Both the position numbers and the translations under genes were made by a program. Source: Ischnura elegans (lineage: Eukaryota > Arthropoda > Insecta > Odonata > Coenagrionidae). From it: a stretch of DNA of 64,000 bases. The stretch lies in NCBI RefSeq assembly GCF_921293095.1, contig NC_060247.1, forward strand, positions 53,107,111 to 53,171,110, read 5' to 3'. The notes beneath the pieces were generated by a model. That model saw nothing but the letters and a program-made list of their open reading frames with translations, was not told the origin of the DNA and searched no databases. Shown piece after piece: positions 28,179-38,500 of the stretch (positions are counted from its first letter, which is position 1; the number at the start of each line of letters is the position of its first letter).

Positions 28179-28444
28179 TTAACGCTTCTCTAATTCATCT
28201 GAAAGCTCAAATAACTTTCCACTTCTGTGCTGACTTGCTGCAAGGTCTTCATATGTCACATGGGAAATTTTGGGAGGAATCAATGCACCAGCAACACTTC
28301 GCTTTTCAGCATTCAGGAAATTGAATGTAGCGCATGCTGCATCAGTAGATAGCATTTCCACATTAGTGCCATAACGTCTTAGTTCTGTAACAACCTTGGG
28401 ATCAAGCTTTTTGCCTCTTTCACCTAGGCCAATAATTAGGATGT
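28179..28444 (-). CDS. NDUFAF3: NDUFAF3 exon 4 (terminal)
   Basis: Acceptor ...TTATATTTCAG. The exon completes Asp and reads ILIIGLGERGKKLDP through ACATFNFLNAEKR and ends ELEKR-stop (TAA at 28,179-28,181). The C-terminal tail after ALIPPK is about 30 residues longer than a minimal fold end, within normal family variation. No canonical AATAAA lies close downstream; a TATAAA variant occurs near 28,065. Confidence 0.9.
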
Positions 28445-30947
28445 CTGAAATATAAATAAAATATCAAATGCAATAAAAAATTACACAATGATCAAAGCAA
28501 ATGTTCAAGGAGCAATAAAGAAATGGATGACTTTTAATGAAAATATTTTACTACAATCAAGCCCCACAAAAAAGCGGGCTTCCTTCATATACTTAAAATG
28601 AAATGCTATTGAGAGTAATTCACAACTCACGAAGGGTTTGCATCAGCTTTGCTATGTGACAATGAAGATAGTAAACACATGCATCAGAATATTTTTTTTT
28701 ATGTTCAATGCAGGGTCTTTATATTTTGAATAAAGAAAGAAGTCTTTCAGAAAATTTGGAATGAGTAGCATTTCAATGACTTCTTGCGAAGCTAACATTC
28801 TTTTTTCACTCAACGCATAATATGTTCTTAACATATCATGTTCATGCATTACGCCCTTTACTCTTTTCAGTGGACATTTCATACTTGATGAAAGAATGCA
28901 ACTTATCTTTAATTTAAACACATAAGTTACAAGCATTAATTAGTAATTATTGCTCAACAAAATGCACCCTGGAAACTGATTTGGAAGGTTCCACACAAGG
29001 AACTTCCTTTGATAGATTATTTGCTAAACATTCAAGATCATTTATTTTATTTATTTATCATCAAATTCCCCGTTAACAGCACATGACGCCTTTTACAACG
29101 AGGGCTTCCAATATTAACAGAGTACAACACAAACATCCATGCCCTGGATAGGGGTCACCAATCCAGTAGGGATTCGAACCCACGACCTACGGTTTAGCAG
29201 GTGAGGACTTTACCCCACCGCCACCGAGGCTGGCTATACACAACTATGATAAAACAAACATCAATAGCACAGACAAAGCTTAACCCCTTCCATTTCAATT
29301 TAGTTTCTGAATATTGAGCTCCTTTCCTATTTATTTTTCCTGTGGTTCTTTTTAAATGGAATGGTAGGTAATGAAATGATATTTTGTAGTTTGCAATCAA
29401 CGTAGGACAGTGAAATAAAAATTTATTACTATTTCATATTTTTCATGAACTCTTCTTCCCCCCCACAGGTATGGGAGCACCTGCCCCCCTCCCCCAGACG
29501 CTTAAATAATAGACAAGATTTTTAATATAGTTATCATCATGTTCATTTTATTTTGCATATTATGGAACCTCAATCATTTAATTTAATAACTTTCATATGA
29601 AAATAAAGAGAATATTTTCTACAGCTATTTTTGTATTTTGTTTTTAATCTCAAATATGAAAAGACCTGTCAGACCCTTGTGCTCCCCCAGGTAAAAATCC
29701 TGGATCCGCCCTGGAATCCTGGAATGCTTTGGATGTTTTATTATTATTGCACTTTCAAAATATTTATATTTTCCCCCTAAACAGAGCTAAAATTATTAAA
29801 ATCTCAAGACGAGCTATACTTGTCTTTGTGCGATTTGGCACTGAAATGATGCAATGGGTTCAGTTAAGTAATTTGAAATTTCATCATCAAAATTTCAAAG
29901 AAAATCATTTCCAATGAATCAATTAATTAGTAAAAATCGTCAAATGTTTGGAATTTTCAAATAGCAATTTTAAAAAATCAATGAAGAGAAAAATATGTAA
30001 CCACATTGGAAGAATCACATCTAATAGCCAAAAGTACAATTATTACTGAGACAGAACAATGATGCGCTAATGGTAATGGTTGAAGGTTCAGAGGCTTTGA
30101 CCACCTTTTCATGAGAAAAAACCTACCTTTGAAATCCTTGAAAGAATGCAAAATATCAACCTTTCTCAAAGAGTGAATGAAATTAAAGTTTTGTGTCAGA
30201 TCGCTAAATAGCCGAGTCCCCTTCTAAGGAAAGTATGATAAGCCATCTACTTGAGGCACCCAATATAGGTAGGTACGCTTAATCTACCACACAATTCCGG
30301 TAACTCGCTAACAGTCACCCTGACCTCGTCCTAACTCTTAAAATTAACTGATGCTTTTCTTACGAGCTACCTTAAAGTTACCGAAACTTTTGACTTAACA
30401 GAAGCAGTCTCACCAATTTTCGGTTCCAAAACAAAAAATAACGACAGCGACTCCACAGAAATATCTTCAGCACCTCCGATATTCCAGGACAGGAGAGTCT
30501 TAGGAAAAATCACCATAGGGCCGATGACAGATATTCCATTGTTCAGTCGAAATCCCAACTGTAGGCATAAGAACAAGTATGAAATCATTTTCGATGATCG
30601 TGTTCGCAATCAATAAATATTAATATATACAAAATATCCTAAACACAACCTGACTATATGAATCGACCATTAATGGAGCATCAGGTTCTTGGTTCAGTAT
30701 ATTTATTGTTGTTTTCCCATCAGTTGTATTTGAGCATTTCCGTCCAAGAATTGAGGTCTGACCCCTACAAATACGCCAGATGACAATGTGAAATATACGC
30801 AAAACTTTTATGAGAAAGAAGAAAAAGAGGCAGCAAAAGTGGTATATAATTATTTCATAGGACTAAACCTAAGAAAGCTTACTTGCCAAGGGCAGCAAAT
30901 GCATTTTTACACCCTATATTTGCCAATCTCAAACCGACAGCCAGCAT
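28179..30947 (-). CDS. NDUFAF3: NDUFAF3, complex I assembly factor (4 exons)
   Basis: The complete gene joins 30947-30883, 30764-30650, 30558-30414 and 28444-28179, giving 196 aa. NDUFAF3 is a small mitochondrial protein that works with NDUFAF4 in early assembly of respiratory complex I; it has the Mth938/DUF498 fold. The N-terminus (MLAVGLRLANIGCKNAFAAL) is basic and non-acidic, as in a mitochondrial presequence. Family signatures follow: VDSYSQLGFRLNNG, VIGPMVIFP, SWNIGG-EDIS, LFFVLEPKI, ILIIGLGER and ACATFNFLNAEKR-VAGALIPP. All introns are GT-AG, the phases agree (2, 0, 1), and the length fits vertebrate orthologues (about 184 aa). An upstream overlapping uORF is present. Family assignment is secure; the exact start is the first ATG giving a presequence. 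Confidence 0.9.
29041..29234 (-). repeat. tRNA-derived SINE
   Basis: On the minus strand it reads: a tRNA-like head with A box TGGCGGTGGGG (29,213-29,223) and B box GGGTTCGAATCCC (29,169-29,181), a tRNA-unrelated body of about 100 bp, and a 3' tail of repeated AAAT/ATAAATAA (29,041-29,062). This is the standard order for a tRNA SINE. It lies in NDUFAF3 intron 3 in the same orientation as the gene. It is not a functional tRNA gene: no cloverleaf closes. Confidence 0.75.
29455..29716. mobile_element. Degenerate MITE-like element with C-rich ends
   Basis: The right end (…CCTGGATCCGCCCTG, about 29,699-29,713) resembles the hAT MITE ends found at 47-53 kb. The inner blocks GGGAGCAC (left, near 29,474) and its inverted copy GTGCTCCC (right, near 29,680) form a subterminal inverted repeat. 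The left terminus is missing or diverged, and no target duplication was found. Confidence 0.35.
30414..30558 (-). CDS. NDUFAF3: NDUFAF3 exon 3
   Basis: Acceptor ...GCCTACAG; encodes LGFRLNNGISVIGPMVIFPK through LEPKI plus one base. This is the most conserved part of the family (G-F-x-x-N-G, V-x-G-P, S-W-N, L-E-P-K-I). Donor GTGAGA, phase 1. The intron before it is only 91 bp. Confidence 0.9.
30650..30764 (-). CDS. NDUFAF3: NDUFAF3 exon 2
   Basis: Acceptor ...ATTTGTAG precedes 30,764. The first base completes the Lys codon split from exon 1. The exon encodes the linker GQTSILGRK... through MVDSYSQ, which aligns with the conserved (I/V)DSY motif at the start of the NDUFAF3 fold. It ends in phase 0 with donor GTTGTG. 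Confidence 0.85.
30883..30947 (-). CDS. NDUFAF3: NDUFAF3 exon 1 (coding part)
   Basis: Encodes the 21-residue presequence-like N-terminus plus two bases of a Lys codon. The donor is GTAAGC immediately after 30,883. A short intron (118 bp) follows. An alternative reading that starts at an ATG inside exon 2's upstream extension would lose the presequence and ignore this good donor and acceptor pair. Confidence 0.8.
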
Positions 30948-30976
30948 TTTCCAGCAGCCGCTGCTAGCTTGAACAT
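30929..30976 (-). other. Upstream ORF overlapping the NDUFAF3 start
   Basis: An ATG at 30,974-30,976 opens a 15-codon frame that runs through the NDUFAF3 start codon in another frame and stops at TGA (30,929-30,931). If transcription begins upstream of it, initiation there would bypass the main start, so it could lower translation. Whether the mRNA includes it depends on the unmapped start site. Confidence 0.45.
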
Positions 30977-30989
30977 AACAAACACCTAA

Positions 30990-32790
30990 CGGTGAGCGAA
31001 AGCGGGGACTTAACAGCTGAATACTGGCTTTCGTTAGCGCAAAATTTGAAAAGTGATATGTCGGATTGTATCAGATAATAGGCATAACAGTAAATAAAAG
31101 AATTAATTCGACATAGGTGCTCTAACTTCATTTGATAATTTAAACAATTAAATAAAATATTTTATACATGTCAATGAGTAACAAAATTAATAACATCATA
31201 AAGTATTTTGAATCATGTCAACAAACTAATCTGCCTTTTGAAGTAAAATCCTGATTTTAGTGTCATTCTCTCTTTCAGGTAAATTATTCTTTTATTTATC
31301 CCAGGAGACAGCTGCAAAGCTGGGAACTGCGGAAAACAACAACGAGAAATATACTTGGACTTTTATTTATGAAATTCGCATACTAAACTTAACTCCCTTC
31401 TTCTTCTTATTAGCTTGAAAATTTAAATTAATTGTGAATTAATGAATGGTATAACGTAACAGGAATAAATAAACCCAAAAACACCCTTTTCCAGTTTTAT
31501 CAGTAAAATCACCTCATGATTCTCTCGAATAACCAACCGTCAGTTCAAATAGCTTCCTTCAGTCTTTGATATATGCCCCTATGAAAAAATTGTATAAACC
31601 TGTTTCAAAATTTTATACAATTTATACAATTGCCATGGTAATTGTATAAATTGTATAAAATTTTGAAACAGGTTTATACAATTTTTTCATAGGGGTGCTG
31701 ATTTCACAAAAAGGAAGTTGGTGGAATTCCATGCATATTAGAGAAAGATATGTCGATAATTTGAGAACAAGAAGTATCAAAATTGACTACAATTTTGAAC
31801 CATTATTTATTATTGCAGAGAAAAAGTGATAAATTTAAGTGCGATTATCATTGATAGCACAAAAAACTTGAACTGGAGTTGGCGACATTGTCAGAAACAT
31901 CATTGGTATTACCTTGCCAGTACCCTTTAGCCTGGTACTGAGCAGGAGCAGACCACCTGGAGCCATAGCAATGATGAATGGAACAACATTATGTACCAAG
32001 CAGGTGTAGATTCAAGCCTTCGTTTTGGGGAGACATTCCTCACCACTGATACTTGGAAGTAGGCAATTCCTTGAAGCAATGATGTGTCAGATATCTGATA
32101 TGTGTCCTATAATGTAAATATTCTTCTCACTTATAATTTAAACCTCCTACCTCATACAAAAATTCAAAACAATCAAAAATGCATCCAGAAGAAGTTTTGT
32201 GCTCCCAACAGATACATATTATCCTTGTCTACTGCCATAAAAATTCCATTCACATATTGCTGAATTTTCGTTCCCATTGAATGAACATACTAGAAAATCC
32301 TATGTATCCTAATGACTGTTGGCCCATGTAGTTACTTTTTTCAAGAAGTTAGCTATTGGAAATCTGGGCATACTCCATGATTTGAAGAGGCTTTTCAGGA
32401 ATTATGATGAATTTTGCAAATAAAGCTATGAATATGCACAAATCCTATATCACTATATGGAATGATTGGGTGTAACTCAAACAATTCATGTCTCCTGTGT
32501 AACTTGCCTGCTGGCTGTCAGTAAAGTCACCTATGTGATAACTGCATAGAACACATTAAACTTGTGCGAAGATTCACAGCCTTGAAGGCATTTGATTTTG
32601 AGCGAATATGTTAAGGATTAAGAGTAATGCAGGGAGTCTTTCCGATTGTGCTTTGAATGCAAATTGAAGCATTATAATATAAACATTTCATTCATTTTCA
32701 GAGGAGAAAGCAAAAACATTTAGTGCTTTATTTTCAACGTTTCATTCAATTTTTTTCCCTTCCTTTTACTCTCTGCTCCCTCCATTTGGC
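30990..32790. other. Intergenic region upstream of NDUFAF3
   Basis: No supported exon. CpGs persist at 30,950-31,080, consistent with the NDUFAF3 promoter. The rest is AT-rich and CpG-poor and contains the 120-bp palindrome. A possible minus-strand acceptor followed by a short frame and an AATAAA lies near 31,315-31,340, too weak to call. Confidence 0.5.
31576..31695. repeat. 120-bp near-perfect palindrome
   Basis: Two 60-bp arms are reverse complements with no spacer, centred between 31,635 and 31,636 in CCATGG; the only mismatch I see is the pair 31,632/31,639 (G against T). The arms begin CCCCTATGAAAAAATTG. Transcribed in either direction it would fold into one long hairpin. No clear target duplication flanks it. 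It may be a foldback MITE or a product of replication template switching. Confidence 0.9.
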
Positions 32791-32799
32791 TGACCAGCG

Positions 32800-33010
32800 T
32801 TGCCAGTTCGTGGAAATAACTGTATGTGAGGCGGTACAAGCGTGATCTCCACCGATTAATTTTGGCAACACTGCGATATGGAAAGCGATGCTCAATGCAC
32901 CAAAGTTGGAGAGAGACTGCGGCCTCCTACTAATTCACCTGCCACTTTTCTCTGATTGGCTAAAAGAGGGGGTGGGCCTCGAGCGCGTTCAAGGTCACCC
33001 GCCATCTGTT
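32800..33010. promoter_or_regulatory. CpG-retaining promoter-like island
   Basis: A short CpG-rich patch inside an otherwise CpG-depleted domain. It has a CCAAT box on the minus strand (ATTGG at 32,955-32,959), a G-rich/CACCC-type element just after it, and CCGCCATCT (YY1-like on the opposite strand) near 33,000. It may be a distal NDUFAF3 promoter or belong to the candidate exon at 33.1 kb. No start site can be placed. Confidence 0.4.
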
Positions 33011-33093
33011 TGGGAAAAAGGATATAGTCTCAATGAAAAGTTACCCTTTGTTTGATAGAGAGAAGTTGTGAACAATTTCATATACGTACTTAC

Positions 33094-33162
33094 CAATGCC
33101 TTCTAAGCTATTGGAATCAACCTCAGCACTCTTCATAGGGGTGGCTTCCCCGGGTAAAGGAG
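33094..33162 (-). CDS. Candidate coding exon, unassigned
   Basis: An excellent donor (CATTG then GTAAGTACG) ends an open frame reading PLPGEATPMKSAEVDSNSLEG. A usable acceptor (...TTTAACTTGAAG) at 33,163 gives a 69-bp exon of phase 1 at both ends. Alternatively, the internal ATG at 33,134-33,136 could be a start codon. No partner exon was identified with confidence, and no family is recognised. Its phase matches that of the psq and DUF4806 exons to the right. Confidence 0.3.
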
Positions 33163-33169
33163 CTTCAAG

Positions 33170-35269
33170 TTAAAGACTTGGGCCCCAGGCAGGTTAAGAG
33201 ATGTGCTGATTATCAAAAAGTACTGCATTCTTATCAAGGTGAAGCTTGTGGATGAGGTAATATGTACTGTCACTGCAGAGCTGAATCTCCCCTCCTAGGT
33301 TCAGACAGTGGTGGCTCCACACAATAATTATGTTGAAGTAAAATTTACAGAGAATTACGCAAAAGTAAAATTTCTTAGCTGATATTTTCCCTCGAAGTAT
33401 GCAATAATAACTGAAGCTCATAATATTTGGAGGTTATCTTATTACAAAAATCGTGTTTATCATCATAAATATATCACAATCTATGGGCGTTCTTTCCTGA
33501 AGAGATGCTCTTAAGCATAATTACAACACACCACTATCCAAAATGGATGATTTACTTAGTAGATTTTAATAACAAGTGCGTGCAATGAGATCATGGCAAC
33601 AAGTTATTTGAGACTTTACGCATAAAAATGTGCTAGTGTGCCCATAATATCAGCCGAGACATTTTGCCTAGTCCTTTCCACTAAAAATTTTTTTTAGGCA
33701 TATGCCCTCATACCAGATGATTTTCTGACCTTTCAGCAAGCCCTTATGTAGAAAATATGTTGTTTGGGATGGGACTCCTATGAATAGGCCCACAAAGACT
33801 GTTATTGATACAAAGACAACAAGACCCACAAAGACACAAAGTTGAGGATGAGCATTGTAAAATCAATACTGCAGAGAGAGCTTTCGAGTGAGTTACCCTC
33901 ACTACACATCCACGAGGTTCATTATGTTTTCCCCCGGGATTGTACTTGACAAAAAGCAAAGATTGGATGTATCCTTTAAATATGGGAATTAAAAAATGAA
34001 AAATCAGGGATGTAGGCTTGATCAGCACCAATCTATTTAAGGATGCTTTGAATAGACAAAACTATGCACATCATGATTCAATATATTTCACAATACAGAC
34101 TTGCATAACCACTATTTCTTCTGTACCAAATAGTGAGTAGTAAAATTTCATGTTCAACACTAGATGTCAAATAATTTAATTACATTTTAGTTGAAAAGCT
34201 TTCATAGGGTATTCTGTAAAATATTATGTACATGTAAATAATATATGTTATTCATGGATACGTAACTGAAGTAATGCCAACATCATTTGACTTAAATCAT
34301 AGCTTACATTTTCATTCAACATATGTATACTTCTCAAAGCACATTTTATATATACTTTCAACTGAGTGAATTAACAGGGGCATATTTTGAAATTATCATA
34401 AAAATTACCAAACTCTATTTATGGTAGAAACTCCAAAATATAGTGTATGAAACAACGCAGTAAATAGTAAGCCCGAAAATGATGCATCATTTGAAAAATC
34501 ATAAAGTTATACTGAAAAAAGACATATAAGTAAAAACATACATACAAGTAAAAACATTTTCTACTCACATGGAATAAAAATAAAAACAATAAAAATATTA
34601 TCTAAAATACAATGTTAATTATTTTATGGTGAGCAATGATTTCTTGTGCTGAAAATCAGTTCAGTTCATAATAAGCCATAGAAATGAGGACAATTTAAGT
34701 ATTACCTACACATTATATTAGTCAGACGATTATTTAGAGGCTACACTTTCTTGAAAAGGAGGAAATTTAGAATCTTATAATGATTCCTCACAGTCACCTC
34801 AGAAGTATAGATAAAAGGGCATAACCTGGATTTTTAGGGCATCAGGCGACCCCAAATTAATTAGAAAGGGGTAATAATCACAGTAAATTAAATGAAAAAC
34901 TTAATGCAAATACATTGGCAGTAAAATTAGCCCAATTCATCCCTGGGCCTGATAAATTCAAAGGCATTTCCAAGATTCATGTCAGAACCCCTTTAAGGAT
35001 TCCAATTACAGAGGTGTTAGGATAGCCTGGGCACCAAACTACTTTTAATCATCCTTTCCCCTTCAACATATTTGGAATGAATTAAAAATCCATGTTTAAG
35101 GGTGGAAAGCTTACTGTAGGATGATTCATAGGTGGGATGACTAATAATTCACTTCAGTGAGTAATATTTCCAGCATTCATTTTAACTAGATCTTTTTTTA
35201 TTTTAAGGAAATGCATATTTTCAAACCTCAAGAGTCAAGGAATCAAGAATTAAAATTTTAAATTATTTC
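33170..35269. other. No gene seen
   Basis: AT-rich, CpG-depleted sequence without a credible exon. It is consistent with intron or transcribed intergenic DNA on the left flank of the copia insertion. Confidence 0.5.
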
Positions 35270-35274
35270 CTTAC

Positions 35275-35477
35275 TGTTGTGATTGTTTTTGTTTGAATAT
35301 GGCTGGTAATCTCCCAACTATCGTATTACTGTATTCATTTGTTTTTCTGTTCTTCACCGGAAGTTTGTTCTTTTAATAAATTGCAGTTTCGCCATGTTAT
35401 TCAACACGTGTGGTCATGTTCATTTACCACTCCTCCTGAATCTCAAACCATCGTCCCCCCAGTAACTATTTACAACA
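35275..35477 (+). repeat. copia 5' LTR
   Basis: 203 bp, begins TGTTG and ends CAACA (5-bp inverted ends). Contains AATAAA at 35,375-35,380, likely the polyadenylation signal when read in the 3' copy. Identical to 39,558-39,760. Confidence 0.97.
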
Positions 35478-35508
35478 GGTTATGGGCCCAGCGCACTTTC
35501 CACTGCGC
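35478..35508 (+). other. Primer-binding site for initiator tRNA-Met fragment
   Basis: GGTTATGGGCCCAG (35,478-35,491) directly follows the LTR and is complementary to the anticodon region of initiator tRNA-Met, the internal half-tRNA primer used by Drosophila copia. A second block, TTCCACTGCGC (35,498-35,508), is complementary to the D-arm region of the same tRNA as I remember it. The 6 nt between do not match, so pairing may extend in two blocks. Confidence 0.85.
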
Positions 35509-35558
35509 TGCTGAATTCAGATTTCTTTATTTTTGTGGTAAACCGTGTGGTAGCAAAG

Positions 35559-38500
35559 ATGCAAGAATCTCAGGTCACTTCGCAGGCGTATGGTTTCGAA
35601 AAACTCGTTGGGCGGGAAAACTATTATGACTGGTCGTTCGCGATGACGAACTATTTACGTCGTAATGGATTGTGGAGTTGTGTCCAGGGAAGTGATAATG
35701 GCGAAGGTAAAGAACGTAGGGACGAGAAAGCTTTAGCAGACATTTGCCTTATGGTGCAGCCTGTGGTATATCCCCATGTAAGGCCAGCTAAAACGGCAAA
35801 GGATGCCTGGAATGCTTTATCCAAGGCATATGAGGATAAAGGCAAGTGGCGGTATGTATCCCTGCTTCGTTCTATGTGCCAAATGAGGCTCGAAAAGTTT
35901 GAAACCATGGACACTTATATCAGCGAGGTGATAATGTTGGCACACAAGCTCGAGGGTATCGGTGAGCCGATGGCGGAAAACTTTGTTGCAGCAATGTTGC
36001 TTCAGGGGCTGCCAAATTCGTATGACAATCTTGTCATGGCCATCACGAGTGGGGAGAATGTCTTAAATTTGGATCGTGTGAAGACGATTTTGCTAGACGA
36101 AAGCTACCGGAAGAGCGTGAGTGCCGGTCAAAATGCGAGTGTTCCCGAAACCACTGCCCTGTATTCCAAGGGCAAGAAGTACAACTCTTCGACCATGGCT
36201 GGGAGTTCATCAGTTGTGAAGGCGTGGAAGTGCTGGAACTGTGGTGAAAAGGGGCATCTTAAAACACAATGCCCGCAGTCGCAGAAGAAGAGGGATCCGA
36301 ACGAGAACAGAGCCGAGGTTAAGGGAGAGAAGAAAGGAGAAAATAGGAAACCGCTGAGAAGTCTTCTGTGTGCCCTGTCGGCTGCATCGTGTGACTCAGA
36401 TTGGTTTGTAGATTCCGGAGCATCCGTGCATATGTCACCCCATGAAGACCGTATGCATGATTATTGTCGTGACGTTGACAGTCATATTGAGATTACTGTC
36501 GGAAATAACGGTAAGCTTAAAAGCAGAGGTGTTGGATCTGTGAACCTAAATGTAAGTGATCACATTTGTGAACTTAAACATGTTGTGCATGTTCCTGGAT
36601 TGAAAGAAAATTTGATTTCTGTAAGTCAAGTTGCCGACAAAGGGATCACTGTTGTTTATGATAAAAAGGGTTGTAAAATGTATGATGATGACTTTGTCTG
36701 TAATGGTACAGAACTAGCTACTGCAAGTAGAACGAGTAATGGGTTATACCGTTTGGATGTTAAATCAAAGCAGGCATTTGTGTGCAATATTAATGATTAT
36801 GAATTGTGGCATCAAAGAATGGGTCATTTGGGTATGCAAAATATGATATTGTTGCGGGATAAATTAAGTGATTGCATTGATTTCAAGTATGAACCTGCTG
36901 ATGATTGTAATGCTTGTGTTCTTGGAAAACAGCACAGAAATCCTTTTCCTAAGGAAGGAGGTACTAGGGCAGATGAGGTACTAGGTCTTGTTCACTCTGA
37001 TCTGTGTGATTTTGGTTCTAATGTAAAGTCATGGAGTGGGTCAAGGTACATTCTTACTTTGATAGATGATTTCTCTCGCAGAACGACTGTTTATTTCTTA
37101 AAGAGCAAGTCTGAAACCAAGCAGAGAGTGATTGATTTTGTAAATATGGCTGAAAATGTAACTGGTAAAAGGTTGAAAATTTTCAGGTCTGATAATGGAA
37201 CTGAGTTCTTGAGTGATGAGTTACAGAATTTCTTTAAAAGCAGAGGAATCACACATCAGAGAACTGTAAGGTATACTCCACAGCAAAATGGTGTAGCAGA
37301 GAGACTGAATCGCACCATTCTGGAAAAAGTGCGATGCATGCTCTTTCACGCAGGAAGTCCTAAGGAGATGTGGGCAGAAGCAGCTAACACTGCTGTGTAC
37401 TTATTAAACAGAAGCCCCCACAGGAGTGTCCCTGACAATGTCCCTGAGGTCCTGTGGTCAGGTAAGAAAGTCAGCTATGATCAGCTCAGGGTGTTTGGTT
37501 CTGATGCATATGCTCTAATCCCTGAGGAAATAAGGGGGGATAAACTAAATCCTAGGAGCAAGAAAATGGTCTTTGTGGGTTACTCTTCAGCTTCCAAGGG
37601 GTATCGTTTGCTTAATCCTGAAAACCCGAGAGAAATTCTTGTTGCTCGTGATGTTAAATTCATTGAAAATAGTTTCACTGCAATTAAGGCTATTGGTAAA
37701 GGGGAGAAGGGTTCTTTCAGTATGCCTGTGCCTGTAAACTTAGATGATGATTTGCCATTTACTTCAGTGTGTAATGTCAGTGATGATGTTCATTGTCAGA
37801 GTGAAACAAATGCCAATGTCAATCACATTCATGGAGCAGAGAATGATATTGAAAATCTGTCTTTTGCGGATGCAAATGAGGTGCAAATAAATCCTGGAAA
37901 TAATGTCGATGAAGGTGAAAGGAGGTATCCTATGAGGGAAAGGCAAAGGAAGGAATTTCCTGGTTTTGAGTTATATTTAGCATGTGATGAAAAGGTAGAA
38001 CCTACATCAGTTACCGAGGCATTAAATGGTACTGATAAAATTCATTGGAAAGAAGCTATGGAAAGAGAGATCAGTTCTTTTCAGGATAACGATGTGTGGG
38101 ATCTTGTAGACAGACCTAAGGGTGGAAATATAGTGCAATGCAAATGGGTTTTTAAATTGAAGCGGAATGGGGAGGGAGAAGTGGACAAGTATAAGGCTCG
38201 CCTGGTAGCTAAGGGTTTCTCTCAGCGTTATGGTATTGATTATCTTGACACTTTTGCTCCTGTGGTGAGACATGATACCTTACGATTGTGTTTTTCAATT
38301 GCTGTTGCTCATGGTTTGCATGTACATCACTTGGATGTTTCCACAGCCTTTTTGAATGGTTCACTAAGTGAAGACATTTTCATGTACCAACCGGAAGGTT
38401 TTGTTTCAGATGCAAGTAAAGTGTATAAGTTAAAGAAGGCCATTTATGGCCTGAAACAGGCTTCGCGTTCCTGGTATGAGAGAATGGATGAAGTCGTATT

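Noticed and set aside
29150-29235. tRNA gene
   Set aside because: A and B boxes are present but no cloverleaf closes, and the AAAT-rich tail and body identify a SINE.
35535-35558. Gag-Pol start at 35,535
   Set aside because: That codon is GTG; the first ATG in frame is 35,559.
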